NCBI GenBank assembly: GCA_027488115.1 | Contig: JAIYCG010000049.1 | Span: 1 to 34,704, forward strand | DNA: 34,704 nucleotides | DNA from: Comamonadaceae bacterium | GTDB taxonomy: Bacteria > Pseudomonadota > Gammaproteobacteria > Burkholderiales > Burkholderiaceae_C | Direction: 5' to 3' | In this document: one piece after another, positions 21,574 to 29,949 of the stretch | Layout: each line of letters starts with the position of its first letter | How positions within the stretch are numbered: the first letter of the stretch is position 1 | The notes under the pieces: generated by a model | Seen by the model: only the letters and a program-made list of their open reading frames with translations | The model's database searches: none | What the model was told of the DNA's origin: nothing | Translations under genes and position numbers: made by a program

Positions 21574-22596
21574 ATGAACGTTCAAACACAAGTCGAAGCA
21601 CACGCAGAGGCAAAAGGCGGCATCTTGAGAAAAAGCTTTTTGAAAATTGCAATCGCCAGCATGGCAATGAGCGCTTTCAGCATGGCTGCTCAGGCGCAAG
21701 ACTGGCCCAAACAAAGCATTAAGTTTGTGGTGCCCTTCACAGCAGGCAGCGGCACTGACATTGTGGCCCGCGCTGTGGCAGAGAAATTAACCGCCGCCTT
21801 AGGTCAACCCGTAGTGATTGAAAACAAACCAGGTGCAGGGGGCACCATTGCGGCCAATCAAGTGGCCAAGGCCAACCCTGACGGCTACACACTGCTGGTT
21901 CACTCTTCGGGCCATGTGGTCAACCCCGCCATCTATCCCAATTTGCCTTACGACACTCTGAACGATTTGGTGGGCATTACATCACTGGCCAGCTTGCCCA
22001 ACGTCATGGTTGTTTCGCCCAGCAAGGGTTACAAAGATGTGAAGGACTTGATTGCCAAAGTGAAGGCCAAGCCCGATGGTTTTAACTATGCGTCTGCAGG
22101 CACAGGTTCTGCCACTCACATCAATGCCGAAAAGTTTCGAGTTGCAGCTGGCATCACCGCCACGCACATTCCGTTCAAGGGTACGCCAGAGGCTTTGACA
22201 GAAACCATCAGTGGCCGCATAGATTGGTTCTTCGCACCCATTGTGTCTGCACTGCCCCTAATTAAAGACGGCAAGTTGCAGGTCTTGGCTGTGGGTACTC
22301 CCAAGCGCTCCGACGACTTGCCCAACACCCCCACCACGGTGGAAGCGGGTGTGCCAGGCTCGGAATACACCTTCTGGGTCGGGATGTTGGCCCCTAGCAA
22401 AACACCCAAACCTGTTCTTGACAAGTTGAATGCAGAAGTCGTGAAGATTTTGAATTCTCCCGAGTTCAAAACACGCTTAGACAGTATTGGTGCTGCGGCC
22501 ATGCCCATGAGCAGCAATGCCTTCAATTCTTTCATCAAGTCTGAAACTGAAACCATTGCAAAATTGGTGCAAACTGCAGGCATCAAAGCCAACTGA
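21574..22596 (+). CDS. Bug family (TctC-like) periplasmic solute receptor
   Basis: The 340-residue protein has an unusually long basic n-region before its signal helix (cleavage near SMAAQAQDW, residue 43). Bug motifs WPKQSIKFVVPFTAGSGTD, VVIENKPGAGGTIAA and IPFKGTPEALTETISG follow. GGAGACAAC lies directly before the ATG. It is within the rightward pathway operon, 16 bases after the cupin and followed after eight bases by the flavoprotein hydroxylase, so it probably captures the aromatic or carboxylic substrate of this pathway. No TctAB genes are nearby. Confidence 0.9.
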   Translation: MNVQTQVEAHAEAKGGILRKSFLKIAIASMAMSAFSMAAQAQDWPKQSIKFVVPFTAGSGTDIVARAVAEKLTAALGQPVVIENKPGAGGTIAANQVAKANPDGYTLLVHSSGHVVNPAIYPNLPYDTLNDLVGITSLASLPNVMVVSPSKGYKDVKDLIAKVKAKPDGFNYASAGTGSATHINAEKFRVAAGITATHIPFKGTPEALTETISGRIDWFFAPIVSALPLIKDGKLQVLAVGTPKRSDDLPNTPTTVEAGVPGSEYTFWVGMLAPSKTPKPVLDKLNAEVVKILNSPEFKTRLDSIGAAAMPMSSNAFNSFIKSETETIAKLVQTAGIKAN

Positions 22597-22604
22597 AATT
22601 TTAA

Positions 22605-24305
22605 ATGCACCTGCCCAGCGCAAGCCCGCGCCCTTCCATCTATTACAACTACCAAGTTTTCAAACCTTGGTTGCCCACTGAAAACGGCACTCAAGAAAAG
22701 AAAAAAGTTGTCATAGTGGGTGCCGGTCCTGCTGGCATGGTCACCGCGTTGGAATTGGCGAGACACGGTGTTGCCAGTGTGGTCTTGGCTTCTGATCTGC
22801 AATTTTCACAAGGCTCGCGCGCCATTGTGTTCACACGCAGATCGATGGAAATTTTGCAGCAAGTAGGCGTCGCCCACCGCATCACTGAAAACGGTTTACC
22901 CTGGCACTGCGGCAACTCTATTTACCGCGGCCAAAAAGTGTTTCGCATGGAAACTCCGATCGATCCAGACGATCGATTTTTTCCCATGATCAACATTCAG
23001 CAGCAGTACCTTGAAGAGTACTTGCATGACGCGTGCGAGGCCAATCCTTTGATTGATTTTCGGTGGGGCAACAAACTGGTTCACGCAGAACAAGCAGAAC
23101 AAGCAGCGGGTAACGTAACAGCCCATGTCGACACGCCTGCTGGTCCTTATCAAATTGAAACCGAATGGCTTGTAGCAGCAGATGGCGGCCGATCAGAAAT
23201 TCGCTCTGCCATGAATTTGAAATTGGAAGGTACTTCGTTTGAAAGCATTTTCGTCATTGCCGACATTCGCATTGACCTGCCCTACCCTACTGAACGTTTG
23301 GCATTTTTTGATCCAGACTGGAACCGGGGCAATACCATCCTGATGCACAAAGAGCCCCACGGCATTTGGCGTGTCGACTATCAATTGCCGCCCGGTGAAA
23401 CGCCGGAAGAAGCTTTGCGTCCAGAGTCGCTTCAAGCGCGCATTGACGCACAGCTCAAAATGATTGGCTTTGAAGGCACGCCTTGGGAAATGGACTGGAG
23501 TTCTGTGTACTCAGCGCGCACGCTCACCTTGCCCAAGTATGTTCATGATCGCATCGTTTTTACGGGAGATGCAGCCCACTTGCTGCCCATCTTTGGCGTA
23601 AGGGGTGCCAACACAGCGTTTCAAGATGCTCAATCCCTAGGATGGCATATGGCCTATGTGGTTAAAGGCAATGCGCCAGAACAACTGATGCAAAACCACA
23701 GCGACGAGCGTGTGGGTGCTGCCAGAGAAATCATCACTGAGGCTGGCAAAAGTACACGCTTCATGGCGCCTCCTAGCAGAGGCTTTAGGTTACTGCGCGA
23801 TGCAGTTTTGTCTTTGTCATTGACCGAAGAATTTGTTCGCCCTCTTTACCATTGGCGCACATCGAGGCCACATGAGTACAAGCACTCTGCTTTAAACAGC
23901 TTGTCTGATGACAATCCGCAATTTACGGGTGGCCCAGCTCTTGGCGCACCCCCTCAAAACGTGCAACTTCAAACAGATGACTTTTTGTTAGATCACTTTG
24001 GGGGCGGGTTTGACTTGGTTTATGTTGCGCACAATCAAAGCATTCCAAAAGACCTGTTGCAAGCCGTAGGCCAAGCGAAGAAAAGTGGCTGCCCTTTGAA
24101 GTTCTTGGTCATCAGCCAAAAGAATGTGGATGTTACGGGTGCAGACAAAACTTTGTATGACCCGCAACAACGGTTTCAAATTCGTTACGCCGTCTCTGCG
24201 GGTGGCGCCTATTTATTTCGACCCGACCAACATGTGTGTGCTCGCTGGCTCCAACTGGACGCCTCGCGCTTGCTTTCTAGCCTCCAACTTGCGCTCATGC
24301 AATGA
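22605..24305 (+). CDS. FAD-dependent aromatic-ring monooxygenase
   Basis: The 566-residue class A flavoprotein hydroxylase has the dinucleotide motif GAGPAG (39-44), the DG motif AADGG (191-195), the GD motif FTGDAAHLLP (319-328) with VRGANTAFQDAQSLGW, and the C-terminal thioredoxin-like domain (about 440-566) of the PheA/TfdB/MhpA group. It would hydroxylate a phenolic compound with NAD(P)H and O2, producing a catechol or hydroxyquinol for the dioxygenase of this cluster. The N-terminal extension YYNYQVFKP before the FAD motif is usual in this subgroup. It overlaps the DUF2783 gene by four bases (ATGA). Confidence 0.92.
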   Translation: MHLPSASPRPSIYYNYQVFKPWLPTENGTQEKKKVVIVGAGPAGMVTALELARHGVASVVLASDLQFSQGSRAIVFTRRSMEILQQVGVAHRITENGLPWHCGNSIYRGQKVFRMETPIDPDDRFFPMINIQQQYLEEYLHDACEANPLIDFRWGNKLVHAEQAEQAAGNVTAHVDTPAGPYQIETEWLVAADGGRSEIRSAMNLKLEGTSFESIFVIADIRIDLPYPTERLAFFDPDWNRGNTILMHKEPHGIWRVDYQLPPGETPEEALRPESLQARIDAQLKMIGFEGTPWEMDWSSVYSARTLTLPKYVHDRIVFTGDAAHLLPIFGVRGANTAFQDAQSLGWHMAYVVKGNAPEQLMQNHSDERVGAAREIITEAGKSTRFMAPPSRGFRLLRDAVLSLSLTEEFVRPLYHWRTSRPHEYKHSALNSLSDDNPQFTGGPALGAPPQNVQLQTDDFLLDHFGGGFDLVYVAHNQSIPKDLLQAVGQAKKSGCPLKFLVISQKNVDVTGADKTLYDPQQRFQIRYAVSAGGAYLFRPDQHVCARWLQLDASRLLSSLQLALMQ

Positions 24306-24493
24306 ACTCAACCTACACCTTAGACATTGCTGGCTTAGAACAGGTTTACGACCGACTGGCCACAGCCATCGATGAAGCTGGCCCCGAAAAGTCAGAACTT
24401 TTTTTGGTCAAACTAGCGCTGCTCAATGCCAAAGCAATGGGGCAACCCGATCTGTTTGAAGCACAAGTAGAAGCGGCCCTGAAAGATTTGTAA
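24302..24493 (+). CDS. DUF2783 family small protein
   Basis: The 63-residue product has a two-helix pattern, LEQVYDRLATAIDEAGPEKS then LFLVKLALLNAKAMG, matching DUF2783, whose members sit directly behind FAD-dependent monooxygenase genes. The role is unknown; a partner or accessory of the hydroxylase is plausible. The start overlaps the hydroxylase stop (ATGA), indicating translational coupling. Confidence 0.78.
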   Translation: MNSTYTLDIAGLEQVYDRLATAIDEAGPEKSELFLVKLALLNAKAMGQPDLFEAQVEAALKDL

Positions 24494-24512
24494 ACGAGCA
24501 CCAGTCCCTGGA

Positions 24513-24998
24513 CTAAAGAGGCAAAGCACATTGCACCAGTTCAGCGCCCAATTCACTGACCAACACCTTGGGGTCAATGCCCACCAGAAAGCCGCGACGA
24601 CCCCCATTGATCCAAATTTTGGACAACTCCAAAATGCTTGACTCCACATACACAGGCATGGGTTTGCGAAGACCAAAGGGAGAAGTCCCACCCACCATGT
24701 AGCCAGAATTCTTTTGCGCCACTTCAGGCGAGCAGGGCTCCACCAACTTGCAACCAATTTGACGCGCTAAATTCTTGGTAGAAGTTTTGCAGTCTCCACG
24801 CATCAAGACCACCAAACCTTTGCCATGCTCGTCTTGCATCACGAGTGTTTTGACCACTTCGTGCTCGGGCACACCCAGCTGCTTGGAGGATTCAGAAGTG
24901 CCGCCATGGTCGACATAGTCGTAGGGATGTTCTGAAAAAGAAACTTTTTTTTGCCTCAGCCATTGGGTTGCGGGGGTCTCTGAAACGTGTTTTGCCAT
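24513..24998 (-). CDS. ybaK: YbaK/EbsC-type Cys-tRNA(Pro) deacylase
   Basis: The 161-residue protein matches YbaK: an N-terminal ATQWLRQKKVSF region, the EVVKTLVMQ and LVVLMRGDCKTSTKNLAR strands with the conserved lysine, and the substrate-loop signature GYMVGGTSPFG (about residues 101-111). It hydrolyses mischarged Cys-tRNA(Pro) in the cytosol. The ATG at 24998 is chosen; the frame extends four codons to a TTG. It is convergent with the pathway operon and divergent from aapJ, an ordinary housekeeping gene here. Confidence 0.88.
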   Translation of the reverse strand: MAKHVSETPATQWLRQKKVSFSEHPYDYVDHGGTSESSKQLGVPEHEVVKTLVMQDEHGKGLVVLMRGDCKTSTKNLARQIGCKLVEPCSPEVAQKNSGYMVGGTSPFGLRKPMPVYVESSILELSKIWINGGRRGFLVGIDPKVLVSELGAELVQCALPL

Positions 24999-25067
24999 GG
25001 TTTTTGCCAATTGATGGGTGAGATTGTGCCCTTGGACGAATCAACTAGCACCGCCTTGGGGCAAGCA

Positions 25068-25106
25068 CCTCAATAGCCGCCCTTTCTTGGGGCTATTGAG
25101 GTTTTC
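25068..25106 (+). promoter_or_regulatory. Perfect 11-bp hairpin with T-tract upstream of aapJ
   Basis: CCTCAATAGCC (25068-25078) pairs fully with GGCTATTGAGG (25091-25101) and is followed by TTTTCTC. It lies 85 bases before the aapJ start and 70 bases from the ybaK start, so it terminates no visible gene. It may be a leader terminator (attenuator) of the aap operon or an operator. Confidence 0.5.
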
Positions 25107-25190
25107 TCATTTAAGAGCTCAGCAATTACCCGCGGTTTTATCCGCTTTTTTTCATGCAAAATAGCCTTTTCTTAATTTTGGAGCCAATCC

Positions 25191-26237
25191 ATGAAATCCA
25201 TTCGAAAACTGATCCAACGCCCCCTGCTGGCAACTGCCGCTTTGGCATTGCTCGGCTCTTTGGCCACTCCCGCTTTTGCTGGCAAAACCATTGATGCCAT
25301 CAAAGCACGCGGTACTTTGAACTGTGGCGTGAACCCCAGCTTGCCTGGCTTCTCTGCAGCAGACAGCCAAGGTGTTTGGGCAGGTCTGGATGTCGATGTT
25401 TGCCGCGCTGTGGCCGCCACCCTTCTGAACGACTCCCTCAAAGTCAAGTACACGCCCCTGAACGCTGCTCAGCGTTTTGCTGTGCTGCAAGCAGGCGAGA
25501 TTGATGTGTTGTCACGCAACACCACTTGGACTTTGAACCGCGACGCCTCTTTGGGCTTGCATTTCACAGGCGTGACTTACTATGACGGCCAAGGCTTCAT
25601 GGTTCCTAAAAAGTCCAAAATTACCAGCGCTACCAAGCTCAAAGGCGCCACAGTTTGCGTGCAGTCTGGCACCACCACTGAGAAGAACTTGAATGACTAC
25701 TCCAAAGTCATGAAGCTCAACATGAAGCCCGTGGTGTTTGACACGCAAGAAGCCACCAACAAGGCTTACTTCGCTGGTCGTTGCCAGGCTTACACCACAG
25801 ACGCCTCTGGTTTGGCCTCTGTGCGCAACAAAGAAGCCACCAACCCTGATGATCACTTGATCCTGCCAGAGTTGATTTCCAAAGAACCCCTTGGCCCATC
25901 CGTGCGCCGTGGTGACGACGAGTTCTTTGCCATTGTGAAATGGGTTGCTTACGCTTTGATCGAAGCTGAAGAATATGGCATTACACAAGCCAACGTAGAT
26001 CAAATGAAGGCCAGCAGCACAGACCCCGTGGTTCAACGTATCTTGGGTACCTCTGAAGACACAGGCAAATTGCTCGGCTTGGACAAAGAGTGGGCTTACC
26101 GCGCCATCAAGGCAGTGGGCAACTACGGTGAAATGTTCGAACGCAATGTGGGCCCCAATTCCACTTTGAAATTGCCACGTGGTTTGAACAACCAGTGGAA
26201 CAAAGGCGGCTTGATGTACGCTCCTCCCGTACGTTAA
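25191..26237 (+). CDS. aapJ: General L-amino acid ABC transporter, periplasmic binding protein
   Basis: The 348-residue protein has a clean Sec signal peptide (1-30, ATPAFA-G) and the SBP family 3 fold: GTLNCGVNPSLPGFSAAD, WAGLDVDVCRAVAA, EIDVLSRNTTWTLNRD, and a C-terminal LPRGLNNQWNKGGLMYAPP close to AapJ/BztA. It captures a broad range of L-amino acids for AapQMP. GGAG lies eight bases before the ATG. It heads the four-gene aap operon and is separated from aapQ by a strong hairpin that probably leaves the receptor in excess. Confidence 0.93.
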   Translation: MKSIRKLIQRPLLATAALALLGSLATPAFAGKTIDAIKARGTLNCGVNPSLPGFSAADSQGVWAGLDVDVCRAVAATLLNDSLKVKYTPLNAAQRFAVLQAGEIDVLSRNTTWTLNRDASLGLHFTGVTYYDGQGFMVPKKSKITSATKLKGATVCVQSGTTTEKNLNDYSKVMKLNMKPVVFDTQEATNKAYFAGRCQAYTTDASGLASVRNKEATNPDDHLILPELISKEPLGPSVRRGDDEFFAIVKWVAYALIEAEEYGITQANVDQMKASSTDPVVQRILGTSEDTGKLLGLDKEWAYRAIKAVGNYGEMFERNVGPNSTLKLPRGLNNQWNKGGLMYAPPVR

Positions 26238-26288
26238 TCTCGGCTTTGCGTTCTCCTCCATGAGGAAAACTTTTTAAACCAAAGACTT

Positions 26289-26311
26289 CCGGCCCGCCTC
26301 GCGCGGGCCGG
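26289..26311 (+). promoter_or_regulatory. aapJ-aapQ intercistronic hairpin
   Basis: CCGGCCCGC (26289-26297) and GCGGGCCGG (26303-26311) form a perfect 9-bp GC-rich stem with a five-base loop, ending nine bases before the aapQ ATG. There is no T-tract. It fits a 3'-end stabiliser that raises receptor mRNA over permease mRNA, and it may also mask the aapQ ribosome binding site. Confidence 0.7.
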
Positions 26312-26320
26312 TCTATTCTC

Positions 26321-27496
26321 ATGAGCACCCCACCTCCTCCCAAACGACAATGGTCTTGGCGCAGCCAAGCCTTCCGCGGACTGGTCTATCAAATCCTTGC
26401 CATCGTGGGATTGGCCTTGGCCGTGGGCTACTTGATGTCCAACACGTTTGCCAACATGCGCGCACGCGGCATTCAAAGTGGTTTTGACTTTTTTCTACAG
26501 CCTGCTGGTTTTGGCATTGGCGAAAGTCTTTTTGACTTTGACTCATCCCAAAATTATTTGGTCGCCTATTTGGTTGGTCTGACCAACACCTTGCGTGTGG
26601 CGTTGGTGGGCTTGGTTCTGGCCACCGTTTTAGGCACGCTCATTGGCATTGGCCGCCTTACCAAAAACACCTTGGTGAAATCACTCTGCGCCAGCTACGT
26701 TGAGATCACTCGCAACGTTCCTTTGTTGCTGCAACTGTTCATGTGGTACTTTGCCATGACCGAATTGTTGCCGCCCATCGAGTCACCGTTGAAGCCCCTT
26801 GCTGGCGTGTTCTTCAGTAAAAATGGTTTGCAATACCCTTTGCCCGTTTGGGCACCTGGCCACTGGGGCACGCTCATTGGACTGTGCGTTGGCATTGGCG
26901 CATGGCAATTTTGGTCGCGCCATGTTCAACAACACTTTGAAGCAACCGGACACACCAAGCCCACCCTTTTACCTGGCTTGGGCTTGTTTGTTTTGTGCGG
27001 TATCGCGGGCTGGTTGGTTGGCGGTGCGCCGGGCGAGATGGACATTCCTGAAGTGACAGAGATCAATGTGGTGGGCGGCGGCTCCGTCACACCTGAATAC
27101 CTCACCTTGTTGGTAGGTCTCACGGTGTACACCTCGGGTTACATTGCCGAGGTGGTGCGTGCCGGCATTCAATCGGTGTCTTATGGCCAACACGAGGCGG
27201 CCGTTGCGCTTGGCCTCAAACGCACCCAAGAGTTGCGCCTCATTCAGTTGCCTCAGGCCATGCGCGTGATCATTCCGCCACTCACCAGCCAGTATTTGAA
27301 CTTGATCAAAAACTCTTCCTTGGCAGTGGCTGTGGGCTATCCAGATTTGGTGTCCATCAGTTCTACAGCTTTGAATCAGACTGGCCGTGCCATTGAGTGC
27401 ATTGCCTTGGTCATGCTTATTTATTTAAGTTTGAGTTTGCTCACCTCAGCACTCATGAACATTTACAACCGCCGTGTGCGCATTAAGGACCGATGA
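26321..27496 (+). CDS. aapQ: General L-amino acid ABC transporter permease
   Basis: The 391-residue inner-membrane protein has N-terminal helices including LVYQILAIVGLALAVGYLMSN (residues about 17-37), the periplasmic RGIQSGFDFFLQPAGFGIGE region typical of AapQ/BztB, and about eight helices in all. The EAA loop, HEAAVALGLKRTQELRLIQL (about 289-308), contacts the ATPase. It pairs with AapM to form the channel. The start is nine bases after the hairpin, and the 3' end overlaps aapM by four bases. Confidence 0.92.
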   Translation: MSTPPPPKRQWSWRSQAFRGLVYQILAIVGLALAVGYLMSNTFANMRARGIQSGFDFFLQPAGFGIGESLFDFDSSQNYLVAYLVGLTNTLRVALVGLVLATVLGTLIGIGRLTKNTLVKSLCASYVEITRNVPLLLQLFMWYFAMTELLPPIESPLKPLAGVFFSKNGLQYPLPVWAPGHWGTLIGLCVGIGAWQFWSRHVQQHFEATGHTKPTLLPGLGLFVLCGIAGWLVGGAPGEMDIPEVTEINVVGGGSVTPEYLTLLVGLTVYTSGYIAEVVRAGIQSVSYGQHEAAVALGLKRTQELRLIQLPQAMRVIIPPLTSQYLNLIKNSSLAVAVGYPDLVSISSTALNQTGRAIECIALVMLIYLSLSLLTSALMNIYNRRVRIKDR

Positions 27497-28614
27497 TGTC
27501 AAACACCGGTTACCAACAACACTTCGAGCCCATTGCAGCGCGCAAGCCGCCAGTGCACGAGTCCGGCCTCATGGCTTGGATTCAACGGGGCTTTTTTGAT
27601 GGTCCCATCAACAGCTTGTTGACCGTGGTCTTTGTGGCCATGCTGGTCTGGGCCATCCCGCCCATTTTCAATTGGACCATTTGGTATGCCATTCCCAATG
27701 CAGACAATGCAGCTTGCCGTGAAGCGCATGGCCTTGGCGCTTGTTGGGGCGTGGTGGCCGAAAAGGGCCGGCTTATTCTGTTTGGCCGCTACCCCTTTGA
27801 AGAGCAATGGCGCCCCTTGGTGGCCAGCACCGTGCTTGTCGTTTTATTGGCAGCCTCTTGCTTGAAGACTTTTTGGCGCCCCGCCCTCATTGGTGCCTGG
27901 GTGGTCGTCTATTCCTTCTTCTTTGCACTCATGTTGGGGGGATTTGCTGGACTGACTTATGTTGAAACAGCACGCTGGGGCGGCTTGCCGCTCACCTTGC
28001 TGTTGGCCAGTGTGAGCTTGGTAGTCGCATTTCCTTTGGCCATTTTATTGGCCCTGGGACGGCAATCTAACTTGCCAGCCATCCGAACTTTGTGCGTTAT
28101 TTTTGTTGAGTTTGTGCGCGGTGTGCCGCTCATTTCCGTGCTCTTCATGGCCTCGTTTATCCTGCCCTTGTTCATGCCACAGGGCTCCAGCATTGATGTG
28201 TTGGTGCGCGTGCTCATTGGCATGACCCTGTTCACGGCAGCTTATTTGGCCGAGGTCATTCGGGGCGGTTTACAAGCCCTGCCTAAAGGCCAAGTTGAGG
28301 CAGCCCATTCTTTGGGCCTCACCTACTGGCAAATTCAACGCATGATTGTGCTGCCACAAGCTTTGCGCTTGGTGGTACCGGCCATTGTGAACACTTTCAT
28401 TGGCGCCTTCAAAGACACTTCATTGGTCACCATTGTGAGTTTGTACGACCTCACGGGCGCTGTGCAATTGGCACTGGGCGATGCCGACTGGCGCAAGTTC
28501 TTCATTGAAGGCCAACTCTTTGTGGCTGGCATTTATTTCATCGCATGCTTTGCCATGTCACGCTACAGCCAATGGCTGGAATCCCATCTGAATACTGGAA
28601 CACGGAGACAGTGA
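27493..28614 (+). CDS. aapM: General L-amino acid ABC transporter permease
   Basis: The 373-residue permease has about seven or eight membrane helices, the conserved [14 protein letters not shown] segment and the EAA loop [20 protein letters not shown] (about 270-289), as in AapM/BztC. The central insert [19 protein letters not shown], with two Cys residues, is usual in this subunit. The ATG at 27493 overlaps the aapQ stop (ATGA); a second ATG follows immediately. The stop lies one base before the aapP GTG start. Confidence 0.92.
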   Translation: MMSNTGYQQHFEPIAARKPPVHESGLMAWIQRGFFDGPINSLLTVVFVAMLVWAIPPIFNWTIWYAIPNADNAACREAHGLGACWGVVAEKGRLILFGRYPFEEQWRPLVASTVLVVLLAASCLKTFWRPALIGAWVVVYSFFFALMLGGFAGLTYVETARWGGLPLTLLLASVSLVVAFPLAILLALGRQSNLPAIRTLCVIFVEFVRGVPLISVLFMASFILPLFMPQGSSIDVLVRVLIGMTLFTAAYLAEVIRGGLQALPKGQVEAAHSLGLTYWQIQRMIVLPQALRLVVPAIVNTFIGAFKDTSLVTIVSLYDLTGAVQLALGDADWRKFFIEGQLFVAGIYFIACFAMSRYSQWLESHLNTGTRRQ

Positions 28615-28615
28615 A

Positions 28616-29362
28616 GTGAGTACCTCAAGTCCCATCATCGAATTTTCTAAAGTCAACAAATGGTTCGGCGAGTTCCATGTGTTGCGCGACATTGATTTGT
28701 CAGTGGCCAAGGGCGAGCGCATTGTGGTGTGCGGCCCATCAGGTTCTGGCAAAAGCACTTTGATTCGCTGTATCAACCGACTTGAAGAACACCAATCTGG
28801 CGTTTTGAAGGTTGACGGCATAGAGCTCACAGACGATGTCAAATCAATTGAAGCTGTGCGCCGTCAAGTTGGCATGGTGTTCCAGCAGTTCAATTTATTC
28901 CCCCACCTGACCGTGCTGGAAAACCTCACCTTAGCACCCATGTGGGTGGGCAACATGCCCAAAGCTGAAGCCGAAGAACGCGCCATGCAACAGCTCAAAC
29001 GTGTGCGCATTGCCGAGCAAGCCCTCAAGTACCCTCTTCAGTTGTCAGGCGGTCAGCAGCAACGCGTGGCCATTGCTCGCTCTTTGTGCCTCACCCCCAA
29101 AATCATGTTGTTTGACGAGCCTACCTCAGCCCTCGACCCCGAAATGATCAACGAGGTGCTGGACGTGATGGTGGAGTTGGCCAATCAAGGTATCACCATG
29201 ATTTGCGTCACCCACGAGATGGGCTTTGCCCGCTCGGTGGCCGATCGCGTGATCTTCATGGACGAAGGTCAGATCGTGGAGCAAAACACTGCCAACGAAT
29301 TTTTCGCCAATCCAAAGAACGAACGCACACAAGACTTCTTGTCCAAAATTCTGGCGCACTAA
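28616..29362 (+). CDS. aapP: General L-amino acid ABC transporter ATP-binding protein
   Basis: The 248-residue ABC ATPase has Walker [10 protein letters not shown] (about 39-47), the Q-loop FQQFNLFP, signature [15 protein letters not shown] (about 142-156), Walker [15 protein letters not shown] and the H-loop CVTHE. It closely follows the GlnQ/AapP pattern for polar amino acids. It uses a GTG start at 28616 with GGAGACA upstream. The stop TAA shares its last base with the ATG of the phosphatase gene. Confidence 0.94.
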   Translation: MSTSSPIIEFSKVNKWFGEFHVLRDIDLSVAKGERIVVCGPSGSGKSTLIRCINRLEEHQSGVLKVDGIELTDDVKSIEAVRRQVGMVFQQFNLFPHLTVLENLTLAPMWVGNMPKAEAEERAMQQLKRVRIAEQALKYPLQLSGGQQQRVAIARSLCLTPKIMLFDEPTSALDPEMINEVLDVMVELANQGITMICVTHEMGFARSVADRVIFMDEGQIVEQNTANEFFANPKNERTQDFLSKILAH

Positions 29363-29943
29363 TGACTTCAAGCTCAAAGCCCGCTGGCCCTGCCGGCGGG
29401 CTTTCTTTTTTAGACCCGCGGGGTGATGCACTGCCGAGGCCTCATGGCAATACTTATTGGCTATGGGCTGGGCATGTGCTGGCGGGGGAGCATCCGGGTC
29501 AAAAAGGTGATGATGAATTGCATAAGCGCTTGCAATTGTTTGCACAATTTGGCATCACCCACTTCATTGATCTAACAGCACCTTCCGATCCCTTAAAGAA
29601 ATACCAACCCTTAGGGGGTGCAGTTCGAATCAACCATCCCATCACTGATTTTGGCGTTCCAAGTGCGATACAAATGCAAGCCATCTTGCTAAGCATTGCC
29701 AACGCACTTGAGACAGGCGGCAAAGTCTTTGTACACTGCCGTGCCGGAATTGGTAGATCAGGGACTGTGGCAGCCACATGGCTGGTTTCGCAGGGCTTAA
29801 CTGGCGAAGCAGCCCTTGAATTGCTTTTGCAGAAATGGCAAGCCATGGACAAAAGCGCATCGGAACTGCACACCCCAGAAACACAAGCGCAGCGGCAATT
29901 TGTGTTGGCTTGGGACAAGCAAACCAAACCACTGAAGGCTTAG
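29362..29943 (+). CDS. Dual-specificity / tyrosine-phosphatase-like protein
   Basis: The 193-residue Cys-based phosphatase carries the P-loop HCRAGIGRSG (125-134; nucleophile Cys126, Arg132) and the general-acid loop PITDFGVP (Asp96). GHVLAGEHPG (about 37-46) is the conserved entry of plant/bacterial DSP-like proteins. A longer frame overlaps aapP, so the ATG at 29362 (TAATG junction) is taken as the start. A strong terminator structure lies inside codons 5-17, which suggests the gene is only read on transcriptional readthrough, or is translated from a later non-ATG start. The target is unknown; a direct link to amino-acid uptake is not established. Confidence 0.8.
   Translation: MTSSSKPAGPAGGLSFLDPRGDALPRPHGNTYWLWAGHVLAGEHPGQKGDDELHKRLQLFAQFGITHFIDLTAPSDPLKKYQPLGGAVRINHPITDFGVPSAIQMQAILLSIANALETGGKVFVHCRAGIGRSGTVAATWLVSQGLTGEAALELLLQKWQAMDKSASELHTPETQAQRQFVLAWDKQTKPLKA
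29376..29411 (+). terminator. Apparent aap operon terminator inside phosphatase 5' coding region
   Basis: AAAGCCCGC (29376-29384) pairs with GCGGGCTTT (29396-29404) and is followed by C-T6 (29405-29411). It starts 14 bases after the aapP stop, the normal place for an operon terminator, yet lies within the first codons of the next gene. Confidence 0.8.
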
Positions 29944-29949
29944 TGTGGT

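Noticed and set aside
29203..29361. N-terminal extension of the phosphatase frame into aapP.
   Set aside because: The extension is an Arg/His-rich translation of the aapP C-terminus in another frame; the ATG at 29362 at the TAATG junction is the sensible start.
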